This document shows, one piece after another, positions 36,268 through 44,132 of a stretch of 64,000 nucleotides of DNA (within the stretch, counting starts at the first letter, position 1; the number at the start of each line of letters is the position of its first letter). Below the pieces are notes generated by a model, which worked only from the letters and a program-made list of their open reading frames with translations, did not search any database and had not been told where the DNA came from. This DNA is from DATMNI01 sp035570275. GTDB taxonomy: Bacteria > Acidobacteriota > Terriglobia > Bryobacterales > Bryobacteraceae. The stretch is from the NCBI GenBank assembly GCA_035570275.1, contig DATMNI010000226.1:1-64000 (forward strand), written 5' to 3'. A program made the translations under genes and the position numbers.

Positions 36268-36573
36268 GTGGAGATTACCGTAACCATTCCCGACGAACTG
36301 GCCGGTCAGATCCTTCTTGAGGACCTCGATCCGGCGCGCCAGGCGCTCGAAGACATGGCAGTCGAGGCCTATCGCGCGCACCGTCTCAGCGGATCGCAGC
36401 TCCGCCGGCTGCTCGGCATCCCCTCCCGCTACGAGCTCGATGCGTTTCTGAAGAAGCGCGGAGTGTGGTTGGAGTACACACTCGAGGATTTCCGGCGCGA
36501 AGGTGAGATCACCGCGCCTTTGCTGGCGCACCAGGGGAACGAAGAAAGCGGGCAAAAACAGCGGAGCCGTTGA
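36268..36573 (+). CDS. UPF0175-family antitoxin
   Basis: GTG 36268 gives MEITVTIPDELAGQILLEDL, followed by EDMAVEAYRAHRLSGSQLRR and LLGIPSRYELDAFLKKRGV, the conserved UPF0175 helix-turn-helix pattern (about 101 residues). A GTG at 36244 is an alternative start. UPF0175 proteins are usually encoded just before DUF3368 PIN-like toxins, as here (10 bp gap). The gene appears intact and lies with its partner between two copies of the ligD 5' end. Confidence 0.85.
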   Translation: MEITVTIPDELAGQILLEDLDPARQALEDMAVEAYRAHRLSGSQLRRLLGIPSRYELDAFLKKRGVWLEYTLEDFRREGEITAPLLAHQGNEESGQKQRSR

Positions 36574-36582
36574 GCGCTTGAA

Positions 36583-37070
36583 ATGATCGTCGTCGCCGAT
36601 ACCACTCCGCTCCGGTACCTGGTAGTGATTGAGCGGGAACATCTGCTGCCGGCGCTTTACGGACGCGTCTTGATTCCTCCCGCTGTAGCGGACGAACTCA
36701 GCCACGAAAACACGCCGGCGGCGGTACGCGCGCCTGGCTGGCCGCGCAACCGGGTTGGCTCGAAATCCGGCAACCAGTTCGGACACTGGAACCTGAAGTC
36801 GATCTGGACCGGGGAGAGCGAGAGGCGATTGCGCTGGCAGAAGAGGTTGCTGCCGACGTGCTATTGGTAGACGAATGGGACGCTCGCCTGGAAGCGCAAC
36901 GAAGGCACCTGCGCGTAGTTGGAACGCTGCGCGTGCTGGCCGATGGCGCCAGCCGCGGCCTCACCGATCTCCAAGATTCTTTTGAGCGCCTGCGCCACAC
37001 GAACTTCCGCGTGAACGCAGAACTGCTCCAATCGCTGTTGGAAGAGTACAGGCGAGGCATGCAAAAATGA
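36583..37070 (+). pseudogene. DUF3368 PIN-like toxin, frameshifted
   Basis: From ATG 36583 the product starts MIVVADTTPLRYLVVIEREH, the DUF3368 PIN-like nuclease N-terminus with the first acidic residue. At about 36729 the family sequence shifts frame: WLAAQPGWLEIRQPVRTLEP, then EREAIALAEEVAADVLLVDE and a C-terminus ending RRGMQK at 37070. A small indel in the run GCGCGCCTGG explains it. Repaired, the protein would be about 160 residues, normal for the family. As it stands the toxin is truncated and lacks its later catalytic acids. Confidence 0.85.
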
Positions 37071-37080
37071 TCGTTGTGCG

Positions 37081-37202
37081 CCGGGAACCGCTCGCCCGCC
37101 GTGCCGGGAGCAGGTTCAGGGGTGTTCTCGAACCGGCGTTTGGAGGCGTACTCTTCGAGCGGCATAAGTCCCCTTACATCCTTTACATCCTTCCGCTTAC
37201 AT
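37081..37202. repeat. Direct repeat, right copy (fragment of ligD 5' end)
   Basis: This copy reads, on the minus strand, MPLEEYASKRRFENTPEPAP and on to codon 29 of LigD, then runs into unrelated sequence. It lies immediately after the toxin stop and before the ku leader. Its upstream side continues into the ku 5' region, which suggests that this copy preserves the original ligD-ku junction. Confidence 0.92.
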
Positions 37203-37257
37203 AATATCGGGCTTTGTAGTATCTTGAAAAGGCTGTCGCTGTCAGGAGCCGCGAACT

Positions 37258-38127
37258 ATGGCATCAAGCGTCTGGAAAGGCCACCTCACTTTTGGAATGG
37301 TTTCGTTCCCCGTTCGTCTGTTTAGCGCGGCGCGCAGCGAAACCATCAACTTCAACTTGCTGCATAAGGACGACCATTCCCGCATCAAACAGGTCACCTA
37401 TTGCCAGTTGGAAGATAAACCTATTGCCCGCACGGACACGGTGAAGGGCTACGAATACGAGAAGGACCACTACGTGGTGATCGAGGACGAGGACATCAAG
37501 AAGGTCGCCCCCAAGACCGCCAAAGTGATGGAGATTCTGGAATTCGTGAAGGCCGACCAGGTGGACCCGATCTATCTGGAAAGCTCCTATTATGTAGCCC
37601 CTGACGAGGGCGGCGAGAAGCCCTACGCGCTGTTGTTCCAGGCGCTGCGCGAGTCGAATTTCTACGGCGTGGCCAAAGTGGCGATGCACAACCGCGAGCA
37701 CATCATCGTGCTGCGCCCCGGCCCCAAGGGGATTCTCTCGCACACCATGTATTACGTGGACGAGATCCGGCAGGTGGAGGAATTCCGCACCGACACCAGC
37801 CTGGTGAAGGAAAAAGAACTAGCCCTGGCGAAGATGCTGATCTCGTCGCTGGAAGCCGAATTCGAGCCGCAGAAATATCACGACGCCTACCGCGCCAACC
37901 TGCAGGCGATGATTGAGGCCAAGATCGAAGGCAAGAAGGTGGTGGCGACTCCGTCCGAACACATCGCGCCCGTGATCGACATCATGGAAGCCTTGAAGAA
38001 GAGCCTGGCCGAGAAGCGCAAACCGGCCCAGGTGGCAACGGCCGCGGCCGCCAGCGCCGCTGAGGAACCGGAAGGTGAAGTGGCCGCTGAGGAAGCGCCC
38101 AAGAAGCGGCGCGGAAAGGTTGGGTAA
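37258..38127 (+). CDS. ku: Ku DNA end-binding protein
   Basis: The 289-residue protein is a typical bacterial Ku core: MASSVWKGHLTFGMVSFPVR, INFNLLHKDDHSRIKQVTYC, a YVAPDEGGEKPYALLFQALR stretch and a lysine-rich C-terminal tail (KKSLAEKRKPAQ ... APKKRRGKVG). It forms a homodimer that threads onto DNA ends and recruits LigD. AGGAG lies 10 nt before ATG 37258. It is divergent from ligD and separated from it by the UPF0175/DUF3368 locus and the direct repeats. Confidence 0.96.
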   Translation: MASSVWKGHLTFGMVSFPVRLFSAARSETINFNLLHKDDHSRIKQVTYCQLEDKPIARTDTVKGYEYEKDHYVVIEDEDIKKVAPKTAKVMEILEFVKADQVDPIYLESSYYVAPDEGGEKPYALLFQALRESNFYGVAKVAMHNREHIIVLRPGPKGILSHTMYYVDEIRQVEEFRTDTSLVKEKELALAKMLISSLEAEFEPQKYHDAYRANLQAMIEAKIEGKKVVATPSEHIAPVIDIMEALKKSLAEKRKPAQVATAAAASAAEEPEGEVAAEEAPKKRRGKVG

Positions 38128-38190
38128 CGCGGGGACCGCAGGCAAAGCTGCCACCGCTGGCGGTTTGGAAGCTCGTTCTATCCTCGAAGT

Positions 38191-38357
38191 TCACTTCAAT
38201 CGACGGAACTCCTCCAGACTAACCCCGAGTTGACCAAGAATCTTGTTGAAGAGCGGCGGCTCGATATCTCGGCCGCCATGGATTGGAATTGTGACCGGAC
38301 GCATCCGCTCAACCCGAGGCGTGCGGCGACGCGGCGGAATTCTTCCGCCCGGCCGCT
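38191..38357 (-). pseudogene. HicA-like toxin remnant
   Basis: On the minus strand one frame encodes RVERMRPVTIPIHGGRDIEP then LFNKILGQLGVSLEEFRRLK to TGA 38191, the conserved second half of HicA mRNA interferases (histidine in the IPIHGG strand). Upstream there is no start in this frame and only about 50 codons fit before the HicB stop, against about 75-80 for HicA. The N-terminal half is therefore missing or scrambled. Confidence 0.7.
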
Positions 38358-38568
38358 AGGCATTCACGATCTCGGTTGTATCCTTTGGCAGTGACAATCC
38401 TTTCTCGCTGTGTTCGGCTGCGATCATCTCGAAGACTTGTTCGAGCTCCGTCAGGGCTTCTTCTTTCGTCGGCATAAGGGCGTAGCAGCCGGAGATCGCC
38501 GGAATCTCCGCCACCCACCCGTCCGGCTGATTGCGGTAGAGGACCACCTTGTAATCGTCGATGTGCAT
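38356..38568 (-). CDS. HicB-family antitoxin
   Basis: The 70-residue protein reads MHIDDYKVVLYRNQPDGWVA then EIPAISGCYALMPTKEEALT, the partial RNase H-like fold of HicB antitoxins. It appears intact and lies directly upstream of the HicA remnant, in HicBA order. It lacks a long C-terminal DNA-binding domain, as in short HicB proteins. Confidence 0.85.
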   Translation of the reverse strand: MHIDDYKVVLYRNQPDGWVAEIPAISGCYALMPTKEEALTELEQVFEMIAAEHSEKGLSLPKDTTEIVNA

Positions 38569-38752
38569 GCCAGTTTCATTTTACGCTGGCCGGCGGCCGG
38601 TTTGAGCGCCACCAGGAGTGGAGGGGGCCGCTCATTGGCAAGCAAGCGCGGTCCGGGATCAATAGGCTGGCACGCTGCCGTGCGAAGAGTTGGATAGAGT
38701 AAGGTATAGCGTTGAGGACGCTTTCGTTGCAGGTCCCGACGGCCACAAACCC

Positions 38753-39121
38753 ATGAAGAAACCCGAGAAGGAACCTGACCGCGAGAACCGAATCCACCTC
38801 GAAGCCATCGCGGACGCGAATGGACCGGAAGAACAGGTCATGGGGTGGCATTGCTACCTCGAGGACAAAATCCGATTTCCGTTTCAGGCCAGGTGCATCG
38901 CTCCCAAACTCGTTTCTCCGCTCGTGAAGGGGGAAACCGTCGAAGTTCAGGGCATGGCGCCTGAGGATGTATGCTCCGCCGGCATGCTCGTGCTGATCCG
39001 CTGGCAGGGCCGGAAAATGGCAGTTCCCTTGTCACAACTGATTGCGATTGATGCCGACGAATCCACTGCCCAGGCTCTTGGCGACTGGCATTACTGGGTG
39101 GCCCGGGGCTATTCGTTCTGA
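38753..39121 (+). CDS. CcbP-like calcium-binding protein
   Basis: ATG 38753 is preferred to the longer frame starting at 38690 because the conserved region begins shortly after it. The product (122 residues) contains MGWHCYLEDKIRFPFQARCI, MLVLIRWQGRKMAVPLSQL and DWHYWVARGYSF, the pattern of the Calci_bind_CcbP family known from cyanobacteria. It is acidic at the ends. A role in calcium buffering or signalling is a family-based inference. It stands between the hicBA locus and a DUF6155-like gene 15 bp downstream. Confidence 0.6.
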   Translation: MKKPEKEPDRENRIHLEAIADANGPEEQVMGWHCYLEDKIRFPFQARCIAPKLVSPLVKGETVEVQGMAPEDVCSAGMLVLIRWQGRKMAVPLSQLIAIDADESTAQALGDWHYWVARGYSF

Positions 39122-39136
39122 GTTCATGCCGCCGCC

Positions 39137-39691
39137 ATGGCCAAACGCCTGTCGAAATCGCAACCCACGTGGACAGAGCTTAAGGCCAAGCTCGCGAGTC
39201 TTGATCGCACCGGATTGCTGGGCCTGGTCCAGGATCTCTACGGAGCGCACAAGGACAATCAGGCGTTTCTTCATGCCCGTTTCGGCTTGGGCGGGGACGT
39301 TCTGGAGCCGTACCGGCGAACCATAGACCGGTGGCTTTGGCCCGACATCTTCCTGAAACAGGACACGTCTGTCGCCAAAGCCAAACAAGCCCTGGTCAAC
39401 TACAAGAAGGCCGTTGGCGACCCCGCCGGCGTGGCAGAGTTGATGGTTTTCTATTGCGAGCGGGCTGCCGGGTTTTGTAACGATACCGGAAATGACGACG
39501 AGATCTATTTCGGAGCACTGGTGCGTATGTTTGAGCAGGCTCTAGCCGTTACTAAGACATTGCCCGACAGCCGCCAGGTTGCTCTGGTCGCCCGGCTGGA
39601 TCGGGTACGCACCATCAGCCAAAAGTTCGGCTATGGTGTCGGTGAAGATATGGACTTCGTCTTTGCGAAGTACCACACTGAAAGCGACTGA
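39137..39691 (+). CDS. DUF6155-like protein
   Basis: The 184-residue protein starts MAKRLSKSQPTWTELKAKLA and contains LLGLVQDLYGAHKDNQAFLH and VAELMVFYCERAAGFCNDTG, an all-helical repeat-like protein resembling DUF6155. The family assignment is from pattern memory and moderate. It begins 15 bp after the CcbP-like gene, so the two may be one unit. It converges on the Rad50-like gene. Confidence 0.5.
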   Translation: MAKRLSKSQPTWTELKAKLASLDRTGLLGLVQDLYGAHKDNQAFLHARFGLGGDVLEPYRRTIDRWLWPDIFLKQDTSVAKAKQALVNYKKAVGDPAGVAELMVFYCERAAGFCNDTGNDDEIYFGALVRMFEQALAVTKTLPDSRQVALVARLDRVRTISQKFGYGVGEDMDFVFAKYHTESD

Positions 39692-39726
39692 GCCCGAGGA
39701 CTGACCGAAAAATCGCAGCCAAAACG

Positions 39727-42700
39727 CTACGCCGTGCCGGATCTTTCGATCACCTGGGCCAGGTTGATGGAGCGCACGAACGGCGCGCCCGCTTCGGATT
39801 TTTTGCCTGCCTTCAGTTCGTTGGGCAGCAGGTAGTCCTCCGGCCGGCAGGTGAACACGACAATCTGAATGTTCGCCGCCAATTGCCGGATCAGGTTGCG
39901 CAGCCAATCCATTCGTTTCGTATCGCTCTGCGTCAACTGGTCGTCAAGCATCACCGTACTCCGCAGTTGCTCGGCTAAGGACAACCGAAAGATGGTAGAG
40001 AGTTGATCCCGGGTACCGACGGACAACGACGACACGAATCGGCCGTCCCCCGCCGCGGATATGGTATGAGTTTCCAGATCGGGGCCGAGAGCAATCTCGC
40101 CATAGCGCCGCTCCGTAAGGTCGGTAAAGCGCCTGGCAATCGGACCGGCGAGCGCCCGCCCCAGGTGCGCTCCTTCTTCCTGCTCCGCTTCCTGCAGCGT
40201 GCTGCGAAGCAGTTCCCAGGCGGCAAAATCGGTCTCCTGTTCCTGTTCCTTCTCCCGCGCCACCTTGACAGCCTCCTGGGCGGCCTCGGTCCGCTGCCTG
40301 GCCACGTCTCCGCCTACGTGTTCCAGCGCACCGCGCTTGGATTGAATGGCGTCCTCGATCTCTCTGACTTCCTTGCGCGCAGTTTCAACGCGCCGTAGAG
40401 CTTCAGTCAAAACTTCGTCTGCGATCGCGCGCAGCGGCTCTGCCACCCCCTGCAGTTCGGCTTGCACTTGATGAACAGCCTCGCGGGCAGCGTTCCTGTC
40501 CAGCTTTGCCCCTGCATCGCGGCGCATCTTCAGTTCGCCTTCGGAACTGGCTTGCCGCTTCTCGGCGGATCGGAATTCGTCCATCGCCTTTTGGTGCCCG
40601 GCTTCCGCCTCCCGGAGGCATGTTTCGGCGATTGCCAAAGCTTTGTGAGCCTCGGCAATTGTCTGGTCGGTCTCGGCGGCGAGCGTTTTCAATTCTGCCT
40701 GAACCCCACTTAGCTCGGTTCCCAGATCTGCACGCCGTGTGAGGAGATCGGGCAGCAGCACTTGCCAGTCGCCTGCAACACGGGACTGTGCCAAGGCGAG
40801 TTCTTGGAGGGCCGTGGTGAGCGTCCGCTGTATCTCTTCGCTTCGCGCCGTGGCAACGGTCAGCTGACCGTCCAGTTTCCTCTCGGCCGCACTGAGGTTG
40901 GCGCGCTGCACGCGTAGCTTCTCTATTTGAGCCTCGGCGTCCGCCAACCTGGCGATTCGGAGTTGACGCGCCAGGGTTCCCAGTCCCTCGCGGTCCACCT
41001 GTCCTACCGCCTCGTCGGCAGCCGCTAACTCCCGCTCGCGCTGCGCACGCAGAGTTGCCCAGTCAGGCTGATCGGCTACGCGTAGTTCCAGTTGCCCGGC
41101 GGCAGTGAGTAATACCTGGATCTCCCGCCCGCGCTGGGCAACTTCCAAAGACAAGCGGGTGAGCGCCTCAAGGGTCGTTACACCGGCGAGTTGGAGCACT
41201 GGTTCCGCCTCGGCAAGCCAGCGCTTCTGCAGCAGGTCAACCTCGTCGCGCGCTTTCTGGGCGCCTCCCGAAAAAGTGATTTCGGCCACGCGTTCCAGAT
41301 CGAGCACGATGCGGCCGGTCGCGCTGGTTTCGAGCGGGCTGTCCTTAAGTTCGTGGCGCTCTGACGCTTCGCTGTCCCGGCGGACAGATACCCGCAACCC
41401 GCGCTTAGGCCGAATCAGAACATGCAAGCCCACACTGACTCGTGCCTGCGCAATCTGCAATTGCGTTTCGAGTTGCTTCAGGTCGCTTATCAGTGCCGCC
41501 GCGGGCAAGGTGACTTTTGGCTGGGCATTCTCAAGGGCCGCAGCGCCGGCTCGCTTCTCATCGGCATCCGCACGCCACGCGCCGGTTTGCGCCAGGCCAT
41601 TTTCGGCCTCCTCTAAAGCACTGCGGGCCGCCTGGCAGCGGATGATTTGACCGATTGTCTTGAGCGCCCGCTCCCGTTCGTCCGCAACCTGAACCGCCTG
41701 TAACGATTCGTTGTGCCGCCGGTCAAGGTCCCGAACCGTCTCCTTCGAACGCCGACTCTCGCTCTCTGCCGAACGGACTCGCCCACCGGCGGTCTCAACG
41801 GCTCTCGCCAGGTCAATTGCAGCCTGGTTCCGGACTTGCTCCGTGCGGAGTTCAGCCTGGATCTTCTCCAATGACGATTGCCTCAGCAACCGCTCCCGGG
41901 CCCGGTCCTCGCTTTCCAGATGAGCGACTTCGTCCTTCGCCGCCCGAGCGCGCTCCGTGGCTTCCTCAACCGCCGCCGAGGCGGACCGCTCCCGTTTGCC
42001 GGACTCCTCCACCTCACCTGCCAGCCGCCTAGTAAGTTCCTCCGCGCCGGCAAGTTCCTGCAGCTCTTGCGTGATCGCATCCAGCTTGGCCTGGCGCTCC
42101 TTAAGACGTCCCAGAATCTCTGCGCGTTGCCGGCCGCGCGCATGGTTGTCCTCGATCCCCTGCAGAATGTGCTGGGCATCCTCCGCAGCGGACTTGCGCT
42201 CCATCTGGCGGCTAAGCAGATCCCGGAGTTCCATCTCAATCGCCGTTGTCCTTTGCGATTGCTCGTGGCATTGCCGCTCTGCCTCCTCAGCCCGCTTGAT
42301 CAGATCGCGCACTTGAACCCACGGTGAGTTCTTCCCCAGCTTTTTTCGGCCAGTAGACGTGAAAGCCTCGTCCACGTGAGCTTGCACGCGGCCGAGCACC
42401 GACTTGAACAGAGGATCCTCGGCCACCGCCTGCAGGGCTTCGATTAACCGCCGCTTTCCCGATTCGTCCGAATCGTTCGACAGGGCCTGGTCGAATATGG
42501 CGGCCACTCGATCCTGCTCCGCCAGCAGAGCCGTGGTCAGGAACGTGAAGGGCATGCCTTTTTGGCCGCCTTTGCCGCCCGGCGGCGCCAGCCCCCATCG
42601 CAGAATCTCGCGCAGACGGCCCTCGACGTCCCGCCCCCGGGCTTCCACTTGAAAGTCCACACCGTCTCGTGACTCGTCCAGAAAAGCCTGGGCGCCGCTT

Positions 42701-42966
42701 CCAAATGTCTTTCTGACTCGCCAGATCCGCTGCGGTTCGCTCTCGAAGACCAACTCCACGGAAGGTTCTCCGGTGCCATGCCAGTTCAGGAAATCCTCGG
42801 TGTACTTAGCCGACACCTGCAGCAGGAGGGCGGCGCGCACGGCCTCGGCCAGACTCGACTTACCCAGGTCGTTGGGACCATATAACACATTCAGGCCCAC
42901 GCCGAATTCGACCCTGGCTCTTCGAATGCCACGAAAATGCTCCACACTGATTGACCGGAGCTTCAC
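39727..42966 (-). CDS. Rad50/SbcC-like coiled-coil ATPase
   Basis: The 1079-residue protein has an SMC/Rad50 layout: N-terminal Walker A LYGPNDLGKSS (about 28-38), about 700 residues of Arg/Glu/Ala-rich coiled coil, and a C-terminal ABC signature LSVGTRDQLS (981-990) with Walker B STVMLDDQLTQSD (about 1003-1015). No CxxC zinc hook is visible, so it differs from canonical Rad50/SbcC. Its start codon overlaps the stop of the upstream Mre11-like gene (ATGA). It is the last gene of the helicase-nuclease-ATPase operon. It likely forms a DNA-end complex with that nuclease. Confidence 0.9.
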   Translation of the reverse strand: MKLRSISVEHFRGIRRARVEFGVGLNVLYGPNDLGKSSLAEAVRAALLLQVSAKYTEDFLNWHGTGEPSVELVFESEPQRIWRVRKTFGSGAQAFLDESRDGVDFQVEARGRDVEGRLREILRWGLAPPGGKGGQKGMPFTFLTTALLAEQDRVAAIFDQALSNDSDESGKRRLIEALQAVAEDPLFKSVLGRVQAHVDEAFTSTGRKKLGKNSPWVQVRDLIKRAEEAERQCHEQSQRTTAIEMELRDLLSRQMERKSAAEDAQHILQGIEDNHARGRQRAEILGRLKERQAKLDAITQELQELAGAEELTRRLAGEVEESGKRERSASAAVEEATERARAAKDEVAHLESEDRARERLLRQSSLEKIQAELRTEQVRNQAAIDLARAVETAGGRVRSAESESRRSKETVRDLDRRHNESLQAVQVADERERALKTIGQIIRCQAARSALEEAENGLAQTGAWRADADEKRAGAAALENAQPKVTLPAAALISDLKQLETQLQIAQARVSVGLHVLIRPKRGLRVSVRRDSEASERHELKDSPLETSATGRIVLDLERVAEITFSGGAQKARDEVDLLQKRWLAEAEPVLQLAGVTTLEALTRLSLEVAQRGREIQVLLTAAGQLELRVADQPDWATLRAQRERELAAADEAVGQVDREGLGTLARQLRIARLADAEAQIEKLRVQRANLSAAERKLDGQLTVATARSEEIQRTLTTALQELALAQSRVAGDWQVLLPDLLTRRADLGTELSGVQAELKTLAAETDQTIAEAHKALAIAETCLREAEAGHQKAMDEFRSAEKRQASSEGELKMRRDAGAKLDRNAAREAVHQVQAELQGVAEPLRAIADEVLTEALRRVETARKEVREIEDAIQSKRGALEHVGGDVARQRTEAAQEAVKVAREKEQEQETDFAAWELLRSTLQEAEQEEGAHLGRALAGPIARRFTDLTERRYGEIALGPDLETHTISAAGDGRFVSSLSVGTRDQLSTIFRLSLAEQLRSTVMLDDQLTQSDTKRMDWLRNLIRQLAANIQIVVFTCRPEDYLLPNELKAGKKSEAGAPFVRSINLAQVIERSGTA

Positions 42967-44132
42967 TGGCCTGCCTCCCGGACGGTCCGGAAAAGATGGT
43001 AGAGCGCGCGCCTCGCGATGGCGCCCTCCGGCTCGCTTCCCTCAGCTTGCAGCCGCTTGACCACTGACTTGAGCACGTCGGGCAGGTTGCGCTCGAAATC
43101 ACCCGTGTCCCTGGTATTCAGTTCCAGGCCTGTGCGGTCAACCTGCAAGACACCGGCCTTTCCGTGAGCCGCCTCATTACCCGTGAGTTCATTGAGAATT
43201 GCTTCCACCTTGTCCAGTTCGTTGACCGTCACTTCCATCGCCAGAGTAAGCCTGACCACAGAGTCCTTGAGATCCTGCTTGCGCAAGGTTTCGAGTTCGG
43301 CAAGGCTTCCGCAGTGTTCATCCCGCCAGCGCCATCGGGCCACGGTGTGTTTTTGGATAAGGGGCGGGCGTCCATGGCGCGGAAAGAAGACCACTACCAC
43401 AAAACCGGTATCTTTTTCGCCGAACGTGGTGGCCTCTGGCGCCCCTGGGTAAACCGTCGGGCTGGATTTGGGAGGCAGTTCCTTGAACGCATGCGTGTCG
43501 CCAAGAGCGAGATAGTTCAATCCCCTTTGCTCCGCGGCATCCAGAGCGATTGGAAAGTTCGTCTGGTGGCCGACCGTCTCAAACGTTTGGCCGTGCACCA
43601 ACCCGATTCGTATGCGCCGGTCGCCGGCCTCTCGCCGCGGCAGACGCAGTGCCAGATCGTCGGCGCCGGCCTGGCTCCGGCAAGGCGCTGCGTAAAGGAC
43701 CGCTTCTTCCGATAGCGGAAATTCGTAATCGTCCCGATCCACCACGTGCACCCAGGGCGGCAGTGCCCGCCGGAATGGATGGTCCTCCGCCCATACGGAA
43801 TTCGGTTCGAATGGATCGTGATTTCCGGGGAGCAGAAACACCGGACGGTCCCGCCACTGGCGCCGTTCGAAGAGCCGCAACAGCCCACGCCACCAATTCT
43901 CGGCGGGCGCGGGGTCGTCGAACAGATCGCCGGCGCAGAGAATCGCGTTGACGGTGAAACTTTCGGCGATACCCAGAAGTTGGTCGACGGCTTCGATGCG
44001 CGCCCGCGTGAGCTTGACCTCATCTTCCTCGGCAAAGGAGGAAAACCGGCGGCCCAGATGCCAGTCGGCCGTGTGCAGGATCTTCAGAGCCACTTCCTCG
44101 GTCTCCTTTGTTGTCATTTCGACTGGCGTCAT
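42963..44132 (-). CDS. SbcD/Mre11-like metallophosphoesterase nuclease
   Basis: ATG 44132 overlaps the helicase stop (ATGA) and is preferred to the longer open frame. The 389-residue protein has the calcineurin-type nuclease motifs in order: ILHTADWHLGRRF (Asp23, His25), AILCAGDLFDD (Asp69), LLPGNHDPF (His105), GLVHGQ and ALGDTHAF. These are the metal ligands of Mre11/SbcD. The C-terminal part is a less conserved capping region. It is translationally coupled on both sides, consistent with a stable three-protein assembly. Confidence 0.92.
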   Translation of the reverse strand: MTPVEMTTKETEEVALKILHTADWHLGRRFSSFAEEDEVKLTRARIEAVDQLLGIAESFTVNAILCAGDLFDDPAPAENWWRGLLRLFERRQWRDRPVFLLPGNHDPFEPNSVWAEDHPFRRALPPWVHVVDRDDYEFPLSEEAVLYAAPCRSQAGADDLALRLPRREAGDRRIRIGLVHGQTFETVGHQTNFPIALDAAEQRGLNYLALGDTHAFKELPPKSSPTVYPGAPEATTFGEKDTGFVVVVFFPRHGRPPLIQKHTVARWRWRDEHCGSLAELETLRKQDLKDSVVRLTLAMEVTVNELDKVEAILNELTGNEAAHGKAGVLQVDRTGLELNTRDTGDFERNLPDVLKSVVKRLQAEGSEPEGAIARRALYHLFRTVREAGQ

